DNA of 64,000 bases from Bradysia coprophila. Lineage: Eukaryota; Arthropoda; Insecta; Diptera; Sciaridae. The stretch covers positions 2,232,001 through 2,296,000 of the forward strand of contig NC_050736.1 of NCBI RefSeq assembly GCF_014529535.1. The letters are read 5' to 3'. A program made the translations under genes and the position numbers. The notes below the pieces were generated by a model that saw nothing but the letters and a program-made list of their open reading frames with translations, was not told the DNA's origin and searched no databases. This document shows, piece by piece, positions 23,301 through 35,256 of this stretch. The first letter of the stretch is position 1, and each line of letters starts with the position of its first letter.

Positions 23301-26300
23301 ATCATTTTAACAAACGGGTCGGTATGCAAGAGCAAATGAGTATTATGGGGCGAAATCATGACGTACTTGTAAGTGGATTTTTGAGGTCGTTGAAAATGTA
23401 CAGAGAATTTATGAAAAATAATAATTTTGAAGATGTCTGGTCTTGTGGCCTGTTTGAATGACCCCGTCATACTGGTGCAGCGGAACACATTGGAATTTCT
23501 TCTACTTGGTTTCCCCATGCACACCAATCTTCTGACCAAACCTGACCTGATAAAATTAGTTACCAATGGCTTAAACACCATATTAAGACGTGATATGTCG
23601 CTGAACCGACGATTGTACTCGTGGCTGCTGGGAAGTGAAGTGTCAAACCAACAGAAACGTTTAGCACCCGCAGTGACGACCGATTCACCAGAAGTATCGA
23701 ACAAATCGTATTTCGATCAATATTCCAAGGATGTTTTAATCGAAGCGATCAAATGCACCTTGAAAATCAGCCTCCAGTACACACCAGTTGACTTGAAGCC
23801 ATATAGAATAATGGTGTCATTGTTGGACAAGGGTAAATTTTCGACTCATATTCAACACGGCTAGACGTGACAAACAATTTTCGTATTTTTTAGTTGAAAT
23901 CGGACCGGTTATTTTGGATCATGTGATGTGCGACGTTATTCGAACCATGTCACTATCGCACGGCAACATTGAGGTGACGAAATCAGCAAATCTTCTGTTC
24001 GCCACATTTGATCCATCCTACATCTGGAATTTCATGACAACAACGTACGAAAAGTCATGCAAAACCGTTTCCGAAGCATCAAATCTGGCTAAGAATCTAA
24101 ACGCTTCGAACGCGGCACAAGAAACGCTTTCTAGAGTCGGTTCCGGCGATCCCAGTCTGTGCGAGGTGTGTCACCTTACCGAATTTTTGTTGGAAACGAT
24201 ATCGCTGGAAATGTACAATGAAACGACGCGAGTCTATCTTCCACGGGTGTTTCTGTCGGTGGTGAAGATCCTTACCGCATATTCAGATTGTTTGACATCC
24301 GACGAAGTAGCAGCGTCTTTGAAGTTGTGCATTAAAATAGTTTCTCGTGTGCAGCCGACAATAACGTAAGTCATTTTTGTTTCGATTTGACTCCGAAGGT
24401 TTGACGATGTCAAATATTTTCGTGAACATTTCAGTAGTCCGACAAAATTGAAGTTGTCCTCTTCTTCGAAAAGGCCGTGTTCGGAAGACGTAACAAAGAC
24501 AACCAATTCTGAAGGACTGACATCGTTGGAGAAAAGCAAATCTGATTCGAAATTAAATCAGGTGAGAGTGTTGAAGACTCGCTACGTTCGACGATGTCCT
24601 CTTACCATCGAAATATATGTTTTTCAGGCCACTCACGACGACGAACCAATCCGTAGATCCAATTCCAATCAAAATATCATCAAAAGGAGTCCAAAGAAAA
24701 CGAAAAAGTCCAAATCTTATTCGAAATTGTTGGAATTGGATAAAGATGTGAGTATACGTCGCCAAGTAAATGGCTGTTCCATCACTTAGCACATTCTCTT
24801 CATTTCCAGATATCGGATAGCATTGAAAATATTCCATCAGCCGGATCGACACCAGACCTCGATAGTCGAAATAAAAAGTCAAAAACCAAACGATTCTCGC
24901 CGAGCATGAAGCTACGCAATCTGAAGGGCAAAAGTGCATCCGATTTGAAAATAGAAGAGGACAACTTTGAGTCATTGGATTCGGTTCACCAGGACAAGGA
25001 TCACGTTGACAAGAATGCCGACCCGAATGCTGCCGAGTTTCAAGAGACCAGCATCCAGGAATATTCGATCATCGAAAAATGCATCAAGCAGTACGAGGCA
25101 TTTTTCCAGATTTATTTTTCCCGACAAATCCTGCACATACATTCAAATACCACAACCAAACCGTCCTGTTCGGTGACGATAAATTTAACGAACGGTTCTA
25201 GTCAAAATGGTTCGATAACATCCAATGAAGATATAATCGAGGACAATTGCCAGAGTGATAAAATTGATAAAATGTTCGACACACTGAAAGTGAACGATTT
25301 GAGCCGAACGACAATGTTGCACAATCTGTTGCATAAGACAATATCGAAACCGGCGGCTGCGTCCAGTGACACAAGTGATTACGACTATAAAGAATGTATG
25401 TCGGACAGTGATAAATATGGAAGTGCTGAGAGTGTACAGTCGAGGAAGACCATCGACGAGAATACCGAAGCATCAATCAAACAGTTAATGAATCTACGAT
25501 TAGGTCATTCCTTAAGAAGTGCTGTGAAACTGGCGTCCAGTTTACTGATGGAGATGTCTACCTTCCCTAGTTATAATCAGAATTTGGGAATTGACGATTC
25601 GGGTAAGTGGTTCAATTTTGGGTCGCAATCAGAACAGTTTACTAACGGCTAGGTATTACAGTATTACTGCCACCCGTTTGGTTGAAAGTGTTGGTTTTGA
25701 TAGCATGCTACTGTAAGTCTGACAGAGAACTACAACTGGCAACTGTATCAACATTGTTCGAATTGATTAGCTTACTGAAGTCACAATTGGAACATTCGTC
25801 GAGTCCAGGTGTGACCTATGTGGTGATGATACCTTTATTGAAATTCGGACACATCAACTATCTGGAATTGAAAACAAGGGTTGTTCAGGTGAGTTTGAAG
25901 AAAATAATTAAAATTATGAAAATGTCATCCGCGCCAAGTAAACCGTTCGCTTAGTCTACCCTGTTCAGAATTTATATTGAGCATATGGACAACAGTAGGC
26001 CGGGAATCTGCGAAATATTTCAAATCTAAATTTTTTCTCGCCGAAGAAAGAGGTTCTGCCATATATTTTTGAAAATGTTACAATTGTTTAAAACAACCCT
26101 TAAATCCGCCGTCATAGTGGCCCAACATAAGAAATTTGCTAGTTATACACGGGTGTGCCGAGCGCGAAATTATTCTACTCAAACAGATCCGACTTGCGCA
26201 AGAGTTTCGAAAGGCCTGGTGATCGGTTTGTATGAAAAATGTGACTCAGGAGATCCATTCACTCTTTCGACAATCGGACGACAAATCAATGAACACTGCC

Positions 26301-29300
26301 ACGGTCAATTAACGGAAGCGATTCAAACGTTTGGTTTAAGTGGCGTCGTCGGTCAGTTTGCAACTTTCAACAATATTTATCCGGATTATTCGACGATTTG
26401 TGTGGTCGGACTCGGGCCGAGTGGTCAGGGATTGAATACAGCCGAGTCCATAGTTGAACCATTGGAAAATGTACGAATTGCAGCCGGAAGAGGGTTTAAA
26501 GCATTGGAGGAACAGGGCTGTACGCATATTTATCTGGATTCAATGAACCATCCAGAACAAGCGGCCGAAGGAGCAAGCTTGGCCAGTTTTAAATTCCAAA
26601 TGAACAAAATTCAGTCTGAGAAAAAGCCCGTCCCGAAACTGGAACTGTTCGATCAAAGTGATATTGAGGCATGGACATGCGGAATGATCAAAGCAGAAGC
26701 ACAAAATCGTTCGCGTTACATGTGTGAGGTGCCAGCATGTCAGATGACACCAATTGATTTTGCTGACGCAACAGTTGATATGCTCGATCCATGTGGTGTA
26801 ACAGTCAATGTGAGAAACATGGAGTGGCTGGAATCAATGCAATTTGGAGCGATGTTAGCCGTTGCGAAGACTTCATGTGAGCCGCCAGTGTTTCTGGAAA
26901 TATTTTACAGAGGTGGACACTCTGACCAAAAACCCGTATGTCTGATTGGAGAAGGACTGACATTCAACAGCGGAGGATTGAGCATTAAAAGTACCAAGGA
27001 ACTAGAGAAAACTGGAAAATGTTCAATGTCTGGTGCTGCGACAGTAGTGTCCGTGATAAGGGCAGCTTCAATTTTAGGTCTACCGATAAACGTTGTCGGT
27101 CTGGTTCCTTTATGCGAGAACATGCCATCAGGGATGGCCTTTAAGCCTCGCGACATAGTACGATGTGCGAATGGATTGACTTTGGCAATAAGCGATCCCC
27201 GAAATGCTGGCGTTTTATTGCTGGCTGATTCAATGGTGCACGCCAATAAAACTTACAAGCCCAAATTCATTATGACATTGTCTACCTCAACTTGCCACAT
27301 CGAAAACGTTTTGGGTGGTGCAGCTGCTGGAGTATTTTGTAATCAATCGTGTCTGTGGGAAGAGATTCAGAAAGCTGGACAAATAACTGGCGACCGAGTG
27401 TGGCAATTGCCATTCTGGAAATACTACAATCGTCAAGTGGTAGACCATCATAACGCTAACATTTCGAACGAAGGCATGGGTCGGGGACGGAGTTGCATAA
27501 ATGCAGCATTTTTGACCAATTTCAACAAACAAACCGATTTTGCTCACTTGGATCTGGGAGGAAATGGCTTTGCAGTCAACAATAACTTGATTGGATATTT
27601 GGAGAAGAATCGTATGTCTGGTCGACCGACTCGAACAATCTTGCAGTTGTTGTGCCAAGTGGCCGGTAATCGAACCGAAAAATCTGAATAAATGCGATTG
27701 TCCCTGAAGTGTATGCGTTTCAATTCTGTCACCGAACAATACCTATTGGGTGTTCCTCTGCTGTACCTCTTTCATTCAGTAGGGAAGCTAAAGTAAAGAC
27801 ATAAGTTAAGGAAGGCAAACAGTCTCGTTAACTCTCCTAAAGCATTGTATCCCGCTAAAATTTAAATGTTTTTCTCATTATAGGTCATAACATCAACACT
27901 TTGGGACATCCTTGGGGACCAAACAATAGATCCGTATCAGACCACATCACTTCTGTATCAGCTACACAATTGCTTATCAAGCGGTATCGTCGAAACTATC
28001 GTCAGTCATCGCATTGGTAACTCGCACGTTGAATGGTCGGATGTTGAGTATGTCGATTTGAACAGCAGCAGCCCTACCGTAATTAACCTAGAGCCTCGAA
28101 GAGTTGATCGCATCTCACGATATAAGATGGAGCGACTGAGTGATATGAAAATAATGTGTACTCCACCGCCGCAAACCATATTCGACTGTAACGAATCGCT
28201 AACCGAATGTGAATCCGATCGATTCAAGAAATTCGAACTACTGTGGGAACATGGACGAGAAACACACAATGCAAAGGGCTTCGAAGGCATATTGTTGAAA
28301 GTGTTGGACCAGCTGGCATTACCATACCATTTGTCAATTCGAACGTTTGTGACGAAATGGTTACAAGAGTCACTGTTGCATGGCGATTTGAGTCGTTTGA
28401 TTCGCCCGTTGCTTAAGATAATGTTGGGTGCAAGCACCAAACGGATCAGTGTCGTCCATGCACATTTAATCAAACGTGACACGGACGACAATGTCAGCGA
28501 TTCACTGTATGATCGGTCGGATGAAATGGATGGTGAAAACGTAGCTGATAAGGATGTGTACGCAATTAGTTCGGAAGATGGCAACATTAAGTATCACATC
28601 GAGATGGCTCGTTCGAAAAAGCGTAGCCCAATCAGATCGTTGCAGAAGAAATTCTTTGGCGTCACGATTGGAAACAAAAACAAAACGTCGAACTACATCA
28701 GCGACAAGTCATCATTACCATCGGAAAGTGCTAGGTGAGTGTCGGAAAATGTCTTACAATTGTTTATCGTTACTTATCTTCAAATCTTCCGTTGATAGCA
28801 ACATCTCGTTGATCGTTAATCCCCTTGACAACTCAACCGATTTTGATGCTGTGTTCGAAGCTGGTGATTCAGAGAACTGTTCTCTAACGTGCAGTGGAAG
28901 TGCCTCTACTAAAGTCGAATTGAACAGCAACGAGGCATGCCAGAATCAACCACCGGCCCTGAAAGAAGGTTACTATTCGTCGTGCGAAGAAGAAACGGAT
29001 GAAAGTTATAGTGAGACCGAGTCGGACCGCCATGAAGAAAGTGTGGAACGAGATAATCCCATTCAAACGTCATCTGATATCAAACGATTTTCAGGAGACT
29101 GCGACCGAGTGGTAGACCAACTTACCGAACATGATCGAACGAAGAACAGAAAGACATACCAGGTGAGGATAATTTTCAGTGAAATCATTCTCGGTGATGT
29201 TAATTCCGTCTTTCCAACTTAAAGGTAACAAAGAGTGGCTCACGGGTAATCGAAAAAATCGAAATGTCGCTGGCGGAAGTTAGTGAAGGCATTGACATAT

Positions 29301-32300
29301 GTTTGGAAGAATCAACTCCGGCTGAGGATTATTTCAGCCACTCATCATCTAGTGCTGGCGGTGTGGAACACTTAGCGATCGACATACTTGATCACGCAAC
29401 TGATAAATGTGATGACGACGATTACGTTAGGCAATCGAAATCGTTGCCGAACATCGAGGAAACGAAATCAATTTTGCGTGATTCGTCCAAACGGTACAGT
29501 TGCACGTCGAAGACGTCGAGCGATAGTACACAGAGCCGAGAGAAAAGTCAAAGTGTTGAACCGGAATCGTTGAGTTTATGTGATAGTGAATTAACAGAAG
29601 AGAAAATGGGACAGCTGGACAGCATTGATGGAGCGAGAGAAGAAAATCGACAGAGTGAAGAAATCTCTCAGCAGAAACTGAATTGGCAGAAGGCGGAGGG
29701 AACGTTTGAAATCAGCAAGAAAAATGTCGAAATATTGCGGAAGAATGCTGAGATGCAGGGAAATGTCAAATTTCTTCCGCGTAAGATCTCACAAGACCGC
29801 AAAAGACATTTCGATCGATTGCATCCATTTCATACGCACATGCTTTTGTATTACGGTGTCTATGACACCAAGCAAGTACTGTATGCATTCCAGACGCTAC
29901 GGAATGTAATTGCGAGCGACTGTAGAACGTTTCTGTGTCTGTCGATAACGTCATCAATGTCGAGTAGTCCAATGAAACAGTTGTTGGTTCGTCATCGTAA
30001 AAGTATTTTCGGGAAAGGATTCTCCGGTAGCATTCTCAACAGCGAATTCAACAATGTGTATCGTGGTTGTATGTACCTGGAAGTGTTAGTCACAGTTTGC
30101 CTCTACTACGCTCGAAGCTTCTTTCAAAAGGAAGCGGCCGACATCAGTAAATTGCCCACATCCGATGACATAAATGGAAATTGCAAGATTCAACTAGCCA
30201 GCATTGAACTGCTGACAATGATTTGCACTGAACTCATATCGATTGTCAAGGATATGGGAAAAGGATTGGCTTGCTATATTTCCGACTTGATGGGAAAGTG
30301 TAAATTGCAGAAAATTCTATTGCACTGCCTCATCTCATGCGTGCATTCATTTCATAGTAAAAGTGACCTAACATTCACAGAGAGCATACTATCGTTCAAC
30401 GAGCAAGGTGATGATAAGATGCATGTAGAATCCGTTCAAGTGCAATTGCTCCGGCTGCTTCTGAGTGTGATAAAGTTGGAATTCGAGGTGACCTGTCAAA
30501 AGGGCGAGGAGTCCATCAAGTCTGTGATGACTCAAGATGGAAGTTCCAGTTCACCGACTCGTGTGAGTCCCAGCACTCCGACAAATGTCAAATATCTACC
30601 TAACTGTCCAATAAGTCAACAACCTATGTTCCTGTCGGCCGTACTAAAAGCGTTGCAATCGGATCACTTACGTCATTTGCATAGAAATTGGACCGATGTG
30701 ATTACATCCTCACTTAATTGCTTCGCCTTTGGCAGCTTAACAAACATTGTGATCAGTGTGATTCATCAAATTTGTGCGAATATCGACCAAATTGCCCGCT
30801 CACAACAGACTTCTTACATTCCACCTGAATATGCGGTCACACAACTCGAAGCGGTCACAGTTCTTTCACATTATTGCCTTTTGGATAACACTCAACAGAC
30901 GTCGCTTACACATCTTTTCAATCAAACGTACCCGCAGATAAGCACATCCGCTCAAAGTTCCAACACTGGACAACTTTTGAATAACATCGTGCACGCTATA
31001 CTCTCCACACCCCAATCAAACGAGATCCAGAGCAGAAACGCTCAAATTATGGCCGCAAGGAATGCCGTTCTTAGTCATTTACCAGTCATTGTAGCTAGTG
31101 TTGCTCGATTGTGGGATACCCAAATTGGTCAAACGAGGCAAGTGAAGCAACAGCTTTTGGAGTTTTTGAGTCCAATCTCACTACACCACGGCATCAATTT
31201 TCTGGCCGCTGTTTCCGTTACATGGCAAGAAAGGGCAGATAATACACGACGAGATAGCGATCCCATTTTGATGGCATCTCGACAGAACTCCGGAACTGAC
31301 ATCACCAACATGTACTTGCCTCAAGCCTGTGCAAATCAACTTAGCCTCGTTAAATTGGTATCGAATATCCGTGTGATGCCGATGGATTCATTTGTTCAGA
31401 CACTTCATAGCGTTGTCAAATCACCTCCCAACATCCATCATCCACCAATCGGCCTCAGCATCGAAGTGAGTGCATTGGAATTGTTCTACTTCTATATGAA
31501 GCAAGCCCCCGGTGCGCAACTTAGTGATTGTTGGAGCTCATTGCTGGCACTACTTCGTGATGGAATCAGCCTCATAGCACCAGCACAATTTGTGATATTA
31601 GTGATTTTGAACGAATTCGTTCAACGGTGTCCGCAGATGCCCTTCCAAGATCGTAAAGATTTGCGAGATTTGCACGACGTAACATCACGTTTGGTTGAAG
31701 CGTTGTCAAATGTTGCCGGTGCTAGACTGGAACAAACGACTTGGTTGCGCCGAAATTTTACCGTCAAAGAAGACATTCCGCACTCGTTTGTAGACGGATT
31801 TAAAGAGACCACACCCAACGTGGGAAATCAGCAGTATTCGGTGCAGGCACAGTCGGTGATGGCAGCAGTTCTGGCCAATTTACTGGACGTGGCCTACGGT
31901 TCACAGGAAAAAGATAAAGTGGTGACTATTGTAACCACTCTGATGGGCAACATCACGCCGTATTTGAAAAACCACACCGTCAGAAATATTCCGTCGTTCT
32001 ACGCATGCTCTCAATTGCTTGCTAGTCTCAGCGGTTTTCAGGTGAGAACATCTCAATTTGTTAGATTAGTGTTCCAACGTTAAAGTTTCACTTCCTTAGT
32101 ATACGCGGAAAGCTTGGCGCAAGGACATGTTTGATTTGGTGCTCGATCCGACATTTTTCCAAATGGACGTCTCATGTTTGCCATTTTGGAAGTCCATATT
32201 AGATAGCTTAATGACCTATGACAATACAACATTCCGCGAATTGATGGGAAGAGTATCACTAACACAAGCTGGTGGTCTCAACATATTCACGTCACGCGAA

Positions 32301-33616
32301 CAGGAATACGAACAACGGGCATTGCTGCTGAAACGTTTAGCTTTTGTGATATTTTGTAGTGAATTGGATCAGTACCACAAATATATGCCCGAAATTCAAG
32401 GTAACCGTTATCCGAAAGAGAGTTTCCTACAATTTTCTCAATTGCATTTCTATCTTCCAGAACAACTAGCCAACAGTTTAAGACTGCCATCTGTTGCTCC
32501 TGCGGTTCAAGCGTCTGTATTTTTATGTTTTCGTGTATTATTGCTGAGAATGTCTCCAGACCATGTAACATCTTTGTGGCCGACAATCATTGCTGAGATG
32601 GTTCAGGTGTTTTTGGCCATGGAACAGGAGTTAAAGGCCGACAGTGAGGAATTAAGGTACAGCTATTTTGCGTTGATTTGATGAGGAACAATTTGATTAA
32701 ATTCTCTTCACATTTCCGATACATCTTTGGACCGCACAGAACCCAAACTCAAAGGTAGCTGACCAATTATTCTGTTTGTCCTCAGTTAATCGTTGCGCCT
32801 TGTATGTTCTGTGTAAAAATTTCGTTTATTCATTTCAAAGTGGAATTGGTGACTGTTGTCATTCATATCTTGTTTCTGTTGCCCAATCATCTGCTTCTTC
32901 TATCAATCAATTCAATATTTTAATCTGAAAATTCCTCAACCAATTTAGTCAACAAATTCGCGTACTGGCTGGTATCGATGCGCCCTGGGCTAACGGTGTA
33001 TTGAATCAACATCACCTTCTCAATTGGCGATCCGTTCAATTGGAAACGGCAAAATTATTGGAGCTTGGATGCGTGTTGCCGGCTACAAATCTGCCACATT
33101 TTCAAATGTAAGTCGGTTGGCTTTCTTGTCGACTGTCGTTGATGTACGGTTTATAATTGATTCGATTCTAGGTACCGTTGGGCATTCGTTGGAAGTCAAA
33201 ATGATTGTCCAGTCGGCGATTCAATAAATGGTATCCAAGATATTCAATTGTCGTCATCCATTTTTATACCGCACGTGCGAAGAATTTCCTGTTTAATGGA
33301 CCTTCGATTCACCTCTCACTCACCGGTTAGTATTTTGTCAATATGTTGCAACAATAGGACACTAGATTTAATTGCATTGACTTCTTCTGTTACACAGGCT
33401 GCTAACGCAAACAAGGGTCATTATCTGACACTGACTTGTCAAAGCATAAACAATCTTCAAGATTTGTACAGCTTCTTTTCAACGTTGGGTGCTATTTGGC
33501 CACCACACAATTTCGATACGGCCGAAAAGGAGGTGACAAATTGTCTAGCCGAAATTGAACAGGTTCTGGCCAATGACTTTCTGGAAAAGATGCCATCAAA
33601 CATATCAGCAAGATGA
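14369..33616 (+). CDS. Dop1: Dopey (DOP1) family protein, complete 17-exon gene
   Basis: Dopey proteins are very large peripheral membrane proteins that work with the Arf-GEF-like Mon2 at the trans-Golgi/endosome. Coding exons: 14,369-14,521; 22,709-22,890; 22,947-23,139; 23,201-23,368; 23,433-23,832; 23,894-24,365; 24,435-24,561; 24,628-24,747; 24,810-25,602; 25,653-25,888; 27,884-28,734; 28,799-29,162; 29,225-32,041; 32,100-32,656; 32,949-33,107; 33,172-33,325; 33,398-33,616. All introns are GT-AG and all phases agree, giving 2,654 residues, close to the length I recall for fly orthologues. The N-terminal Dopey domain (exons 1-6) shows [27 protein letters not shown] and [17 protein letters not shown] Ser/Asp/Lys-rich low-complexity middle spans exons 7-13. 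The conserved C-terminal half shows [24 protein letters not shown] and FQMYRWAFVG. Exon 10 has two in-frame acceptors 9 bp apart. Intron 1 is repeat-rich and intron 10 hosts another gene. Confidence 0.95.
14570..14737 (+). repeat. Dispersed repeat family R1, copy 2 (Dop1 intron 1)
   Basis: The fullest copy on this strand. It runs from cctgttacat through ctgttatcgataacg, aaaatgcatgttaaaaaa, ttacaagatttgaaat and gatcgatggaagtaatagac to cttgccgtc. It begins less than 50 bp after the Dop1 exon 1 donor. Confidence 0.8.
14874..14950. repeat. Small hairpin element
   Basis: The arms ttttactcagtaagcacccg and cggagcttagtgagtaaaa pair, with ggaaaatga facing tcatttcc inside; the loop is about 20 nt and contains ttagcgctaa. 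It sits in Dop1 intron 1. Confidence 0.7.
15298..15769. mobile_element. 472-bp element with about 40-bp inverted ends and an internal duplicated palindrome
   Basis: The left end (atgccaaatactgcg.aag, then tttgtattttcggtcc) is the complement of 15,728-15,769. Inside, two 39-bp units at 15,375-15,413 and 15,436-15,474 are nearly identical, and each is itself palindromic (cgaaagtaaatg..catcattttactttcg). A GC-rich hairpin (gggggctgccgccccc) lies near 15,626. A minus-strand frame through the element is not protein-like. Confidence 0.75.
15770..15900. mobile_element. Second inverted-repeat element abutting the first
   Basis: The left end (atagtatgcat..cggggcaaaagtaaaaaaatt) faces the right end (aatttttttactttcgcccc..atgcaaaatactat). 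The arms are about 48 bp and the loop is GC-rich (ccgcccttgcctgcggcgcgg). It starts where the 15,298-15,769 element stops and shares the ggggcgaaagtaaa motif with it. Confidence 0.7.
17051..17233. repeat. 183-bp foldback element in Dop1 intron 1
   Basis: Left: aaatgtcagtttttggcc, then cacattcgtaaaatcgattt and ttaaccgtgaa. Right: the complements ttcactgttaaaaatcgatt, gaatgtgtaggcc and aaaattgacattt. The central part around acagcattatctac is unpaired. Confidence 0.75.
17544..17821. repeat. Two adjacent minisatellite-like tandem arrays
   Basis: Three 27-bp units of ttcttgtggtctgactcctg type lie at 17,544-17,627. Three 26-bp units of agtagtaaggtctgggag type lie at 17,744-17,821. The second array is followed by aacaaaggatctttgatctg, which echoes 14,974-14,993. 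Confidence 0.75.
19898..21140 (+). repeat. Repeat family R2, long copy with internal 145-bp tandem array
   Basis: Same left end (catcagaacagtcggagcg) and right hairpin (agccccc.gtac-ttc-gtacggggct + A run) as 4,726-5,550. Near the left end five units of about 17 bp (taatacgtccgtaacc type) repeat. At about 20,201-20,700 a unit of 144-146 bp containing ctctcaaatgaaacaaaa, cgatttatgtgcaaaaaaca and cttagggccgagtagcggcc repeats about 3.5 times. No ORF. It lies in Dop1 intron 1. Confidence 0.85.
22082..22210 (+). mobile_element. MITE family M1, copy 1, flanked by a 10-bp direct repeat
   Basis: The ends cggggaatctcgcacac and gtgtgcgagattaccc are inverted, with an inner hairpin (cgcacacca..tggtgtgcg). 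GTTGTAAAGG occurs immediately outside both ends (about 22,068 and 22,212), a likely target duplication. The interior (gatcatagtatg, ttttacgacat, aacgaaaagtcatgact) matches the reverse complement of 42,332-42,470. Confidence 0.8.
26075..27691 (+). CDS. Intronless M17 leucyl-aminopeptidase-like protein, catalytic residues lost; nested in Dop1 intron 10
   Basis: Family members remove N-terminal residues using two metal ions. The frame from ATG 26,075 gives 538 residues; a TTG two codons earlier is not needed. The first 35 or so residues are basic/hydroxylated with few acids ([11 protein letters not shown]..), a likely mitochondrial presequence. The M17 C-terminal domain is clear ([56 protein letters not shown]). 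By alignment from memory with bovine LAP, the metal ligands Lys250, Asp255, Asp273, Asp332 and Glu334 are Glu293, Asn298, Ser317, Arg376 and Ala378 here, and catalytic Arg336 is Val380. Only the catalytic Lys262 equivalent (Lys305) remains. Drosophila sperm leucyl-aminopeptidases (S-Laps) include members that likewise lost activity and act structurally in sperm mitochondria; a similar role is inference. The AATAAA at 27,687-27,692 overlaps the stop codon. It has no introns, unlike its host gene, which suggests a retrocopy. Confidence 0.9.
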   Translation: MLQLFKTTLKSAVIVAQHKKFASYTRVCRARNYSTQTDPTCARVSKGLVIGLYEKCDSGDPFTLSTIGRQINEHCHGQLTEAIQTFGLSGVVGQFATFNNIYPDYSTICVVGLGPSGQGLNTAESIVEPLENVRIAAGRGFKALEEQGCTHIYLDSMNHPEQAAEGASLASFKFQMNKIQSEKKPVPKLELFDQSDIEAWTCGMIKAEAQNRSRYMCEVPACQMTPIDFADATVDMLDPCGVTVNVRNMEWLESMQFGAMLAVAKTSCEPPVFLEIFYRGGHSDQKPVCLIGEGLTFNSGGLSIKSTKELEKTGKCSMSGAATVVSVIRAASILGLPINVVGLVPLCENMPSGMAFKPRDIVRCANGLTLAISDPRNAGVLLLADSMVHANKTYKPKFIMTLSTSTCHIENVLGGAAAGVFCNQSCLWEEIQKAGQITGDRVWQLPFWKYYNRQVVDHHNANISNEGMGRGRSCINAAFLTNFNKQTDFAHLDLGGNGFAVNNNLIGYLEKNRMSGRPTRTILQLLCQVAGNRTEKSE

Positions 33617-35256
33617 AAAATAGTCGATAATAAACAGTCTCCATATTTTGTGTAACTAACGATTTGTGTTCGGGGTTGTTCAATGTTTATTATCTCGATC
33701 CCGATTAATTTGAATTGTTTCTTCCTGTGTAAGCGTATTGATAATGGACAGTTCAAATTAATGTTAATGCAGAAAAATTGAAAAAGTAAGAGGCAAAAAA
33801 ACGAACTTCGTTCATGAATATATTCATAAAAATTGATTGCGTTGCACTCACAATTAATAAATTTAGTCTGATTTAAGTTGCAATTATTTTACAAGCAGAT
33901 GACACTCCTACTGATAAAGTGAATTTAATTTAAATAAAAGAAAAATCAACTTTGTAAATAAAACAAATTATCTCTTAACTGAAAACATTATATTTAGACA
34001 AATTTTATTATTTTGAAGATATGGATATCAATCAAAAAATCGTTATTTTAATAAATTATTTTACTAATTATTGAAAGTGGATGGTTGTTTTAATCATACA
34101 CACAGACAGAAAACTGGATCGACGAACTCGCCAAAAGAAGTGAACACTTTGATATCAAATCGAAGTATGTATCTTTATCGCCACGAATTTCTATGACACA
34201 CAGTCAGTGTGAGGGATTCTTTTGAACAACGACCTGTCGAAATCGGATGCATTTTGCAGTGGGCTTTCTTATATAGCGGTGCAGCAGTCTTTACATAACA
34301 TTTCAGTTTTTCTTAAAGCTCAAGCGGAAATCTACTCAGCTGGTCCGTCTGATCATTTTATGGAAGAAAACAAATTTTCACACTTTAGTTTTGTGCTGCC
34401 GTCGGATCAATTTTTGAAAATTTCGTCGCCTTCGGTCTTTGGTACATAAAAAGCTAGGTCCATATGGTAATCACTGTTGGAAGTCACAGTAATCCTGCAA
34501 TCAATCTAGTTACTTGGTTGACAAAATGAAGTTGTTCATTCTGTTTCGATATGTTTACAACAAAACATCTAAATTATTCAATTCTGTTCTCAATAAAGCC
34601 AATATTCGGATTCAGATCAAGTTATTTTGTTCGTTCTGCCACGCATATCCTTAACTTCCTACAGGTTATGGGCCCAGTAGTCAGAAGAATAAATAACGAA
34701 AAGAAGAATTTGGTCTTATTTTGAAATTGGGATATCGTACAGAATCAATTCGCGTACGGAGAACGAAGCAACTTCAATGTTCCAATTCTGAAGTTGTAGG
34801 GGAATGGCAGCCAATGGGTAATACCAGTCACGACCATATTTTGAAATTGTCGCGGTTTTCCCATAATTTTTTTTTTTTCATTTCATTTACTTTCATCATG
34901 CAACACTATTTTCAAACAGTTTCTATTGTAGTAAGCATAGCCGTTTTAGTGTCATAACCGAAAAACCAAATTGCATGATTTTTGCTAAGAAATTTGTGTC
35001 CGGTATTTTACGACGGTAAGTCTCGTGTACTCTTAAGTTTTGGCATTTTCTTTTACCACTTCATAAAATGAAATCTGCCGAACGTTTTTTATAAGTTTTA
35101 TTAACGATATTCGTTCCATTTCTGGTTAAAATTCAATTTTTCTCTCGGCTTGCATGGTCGGGTAAAAGCGACCGACACAGTGGTGGAATTGTAGCCACCA
35201 TTTCTATCAAAGAGTTTAAGCTCGTTTGTCTCTTACCCAATTAAATCTTTTTCTAG
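33617..35256. other. Dop1 3' end and gene-free stretch
   Basis: AT-rich. Near its right end gacg|gtaagt (about 35,018) and tttttctag (35,248-35,256) could bound an intron in the 5' leader of the transposase that follows. No other exon is visible; the 75- and 78-codon frames here look like chance. Confidence 0.45.
33629..33634 (+). terminator. Dop1 polyadenylation signal AATAAA
   Basis: AATAAA lies 13 bp after the Dop1 stop codon. The spacing is short but plausible for a compact 3' UTR. Confidence 0.5.
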
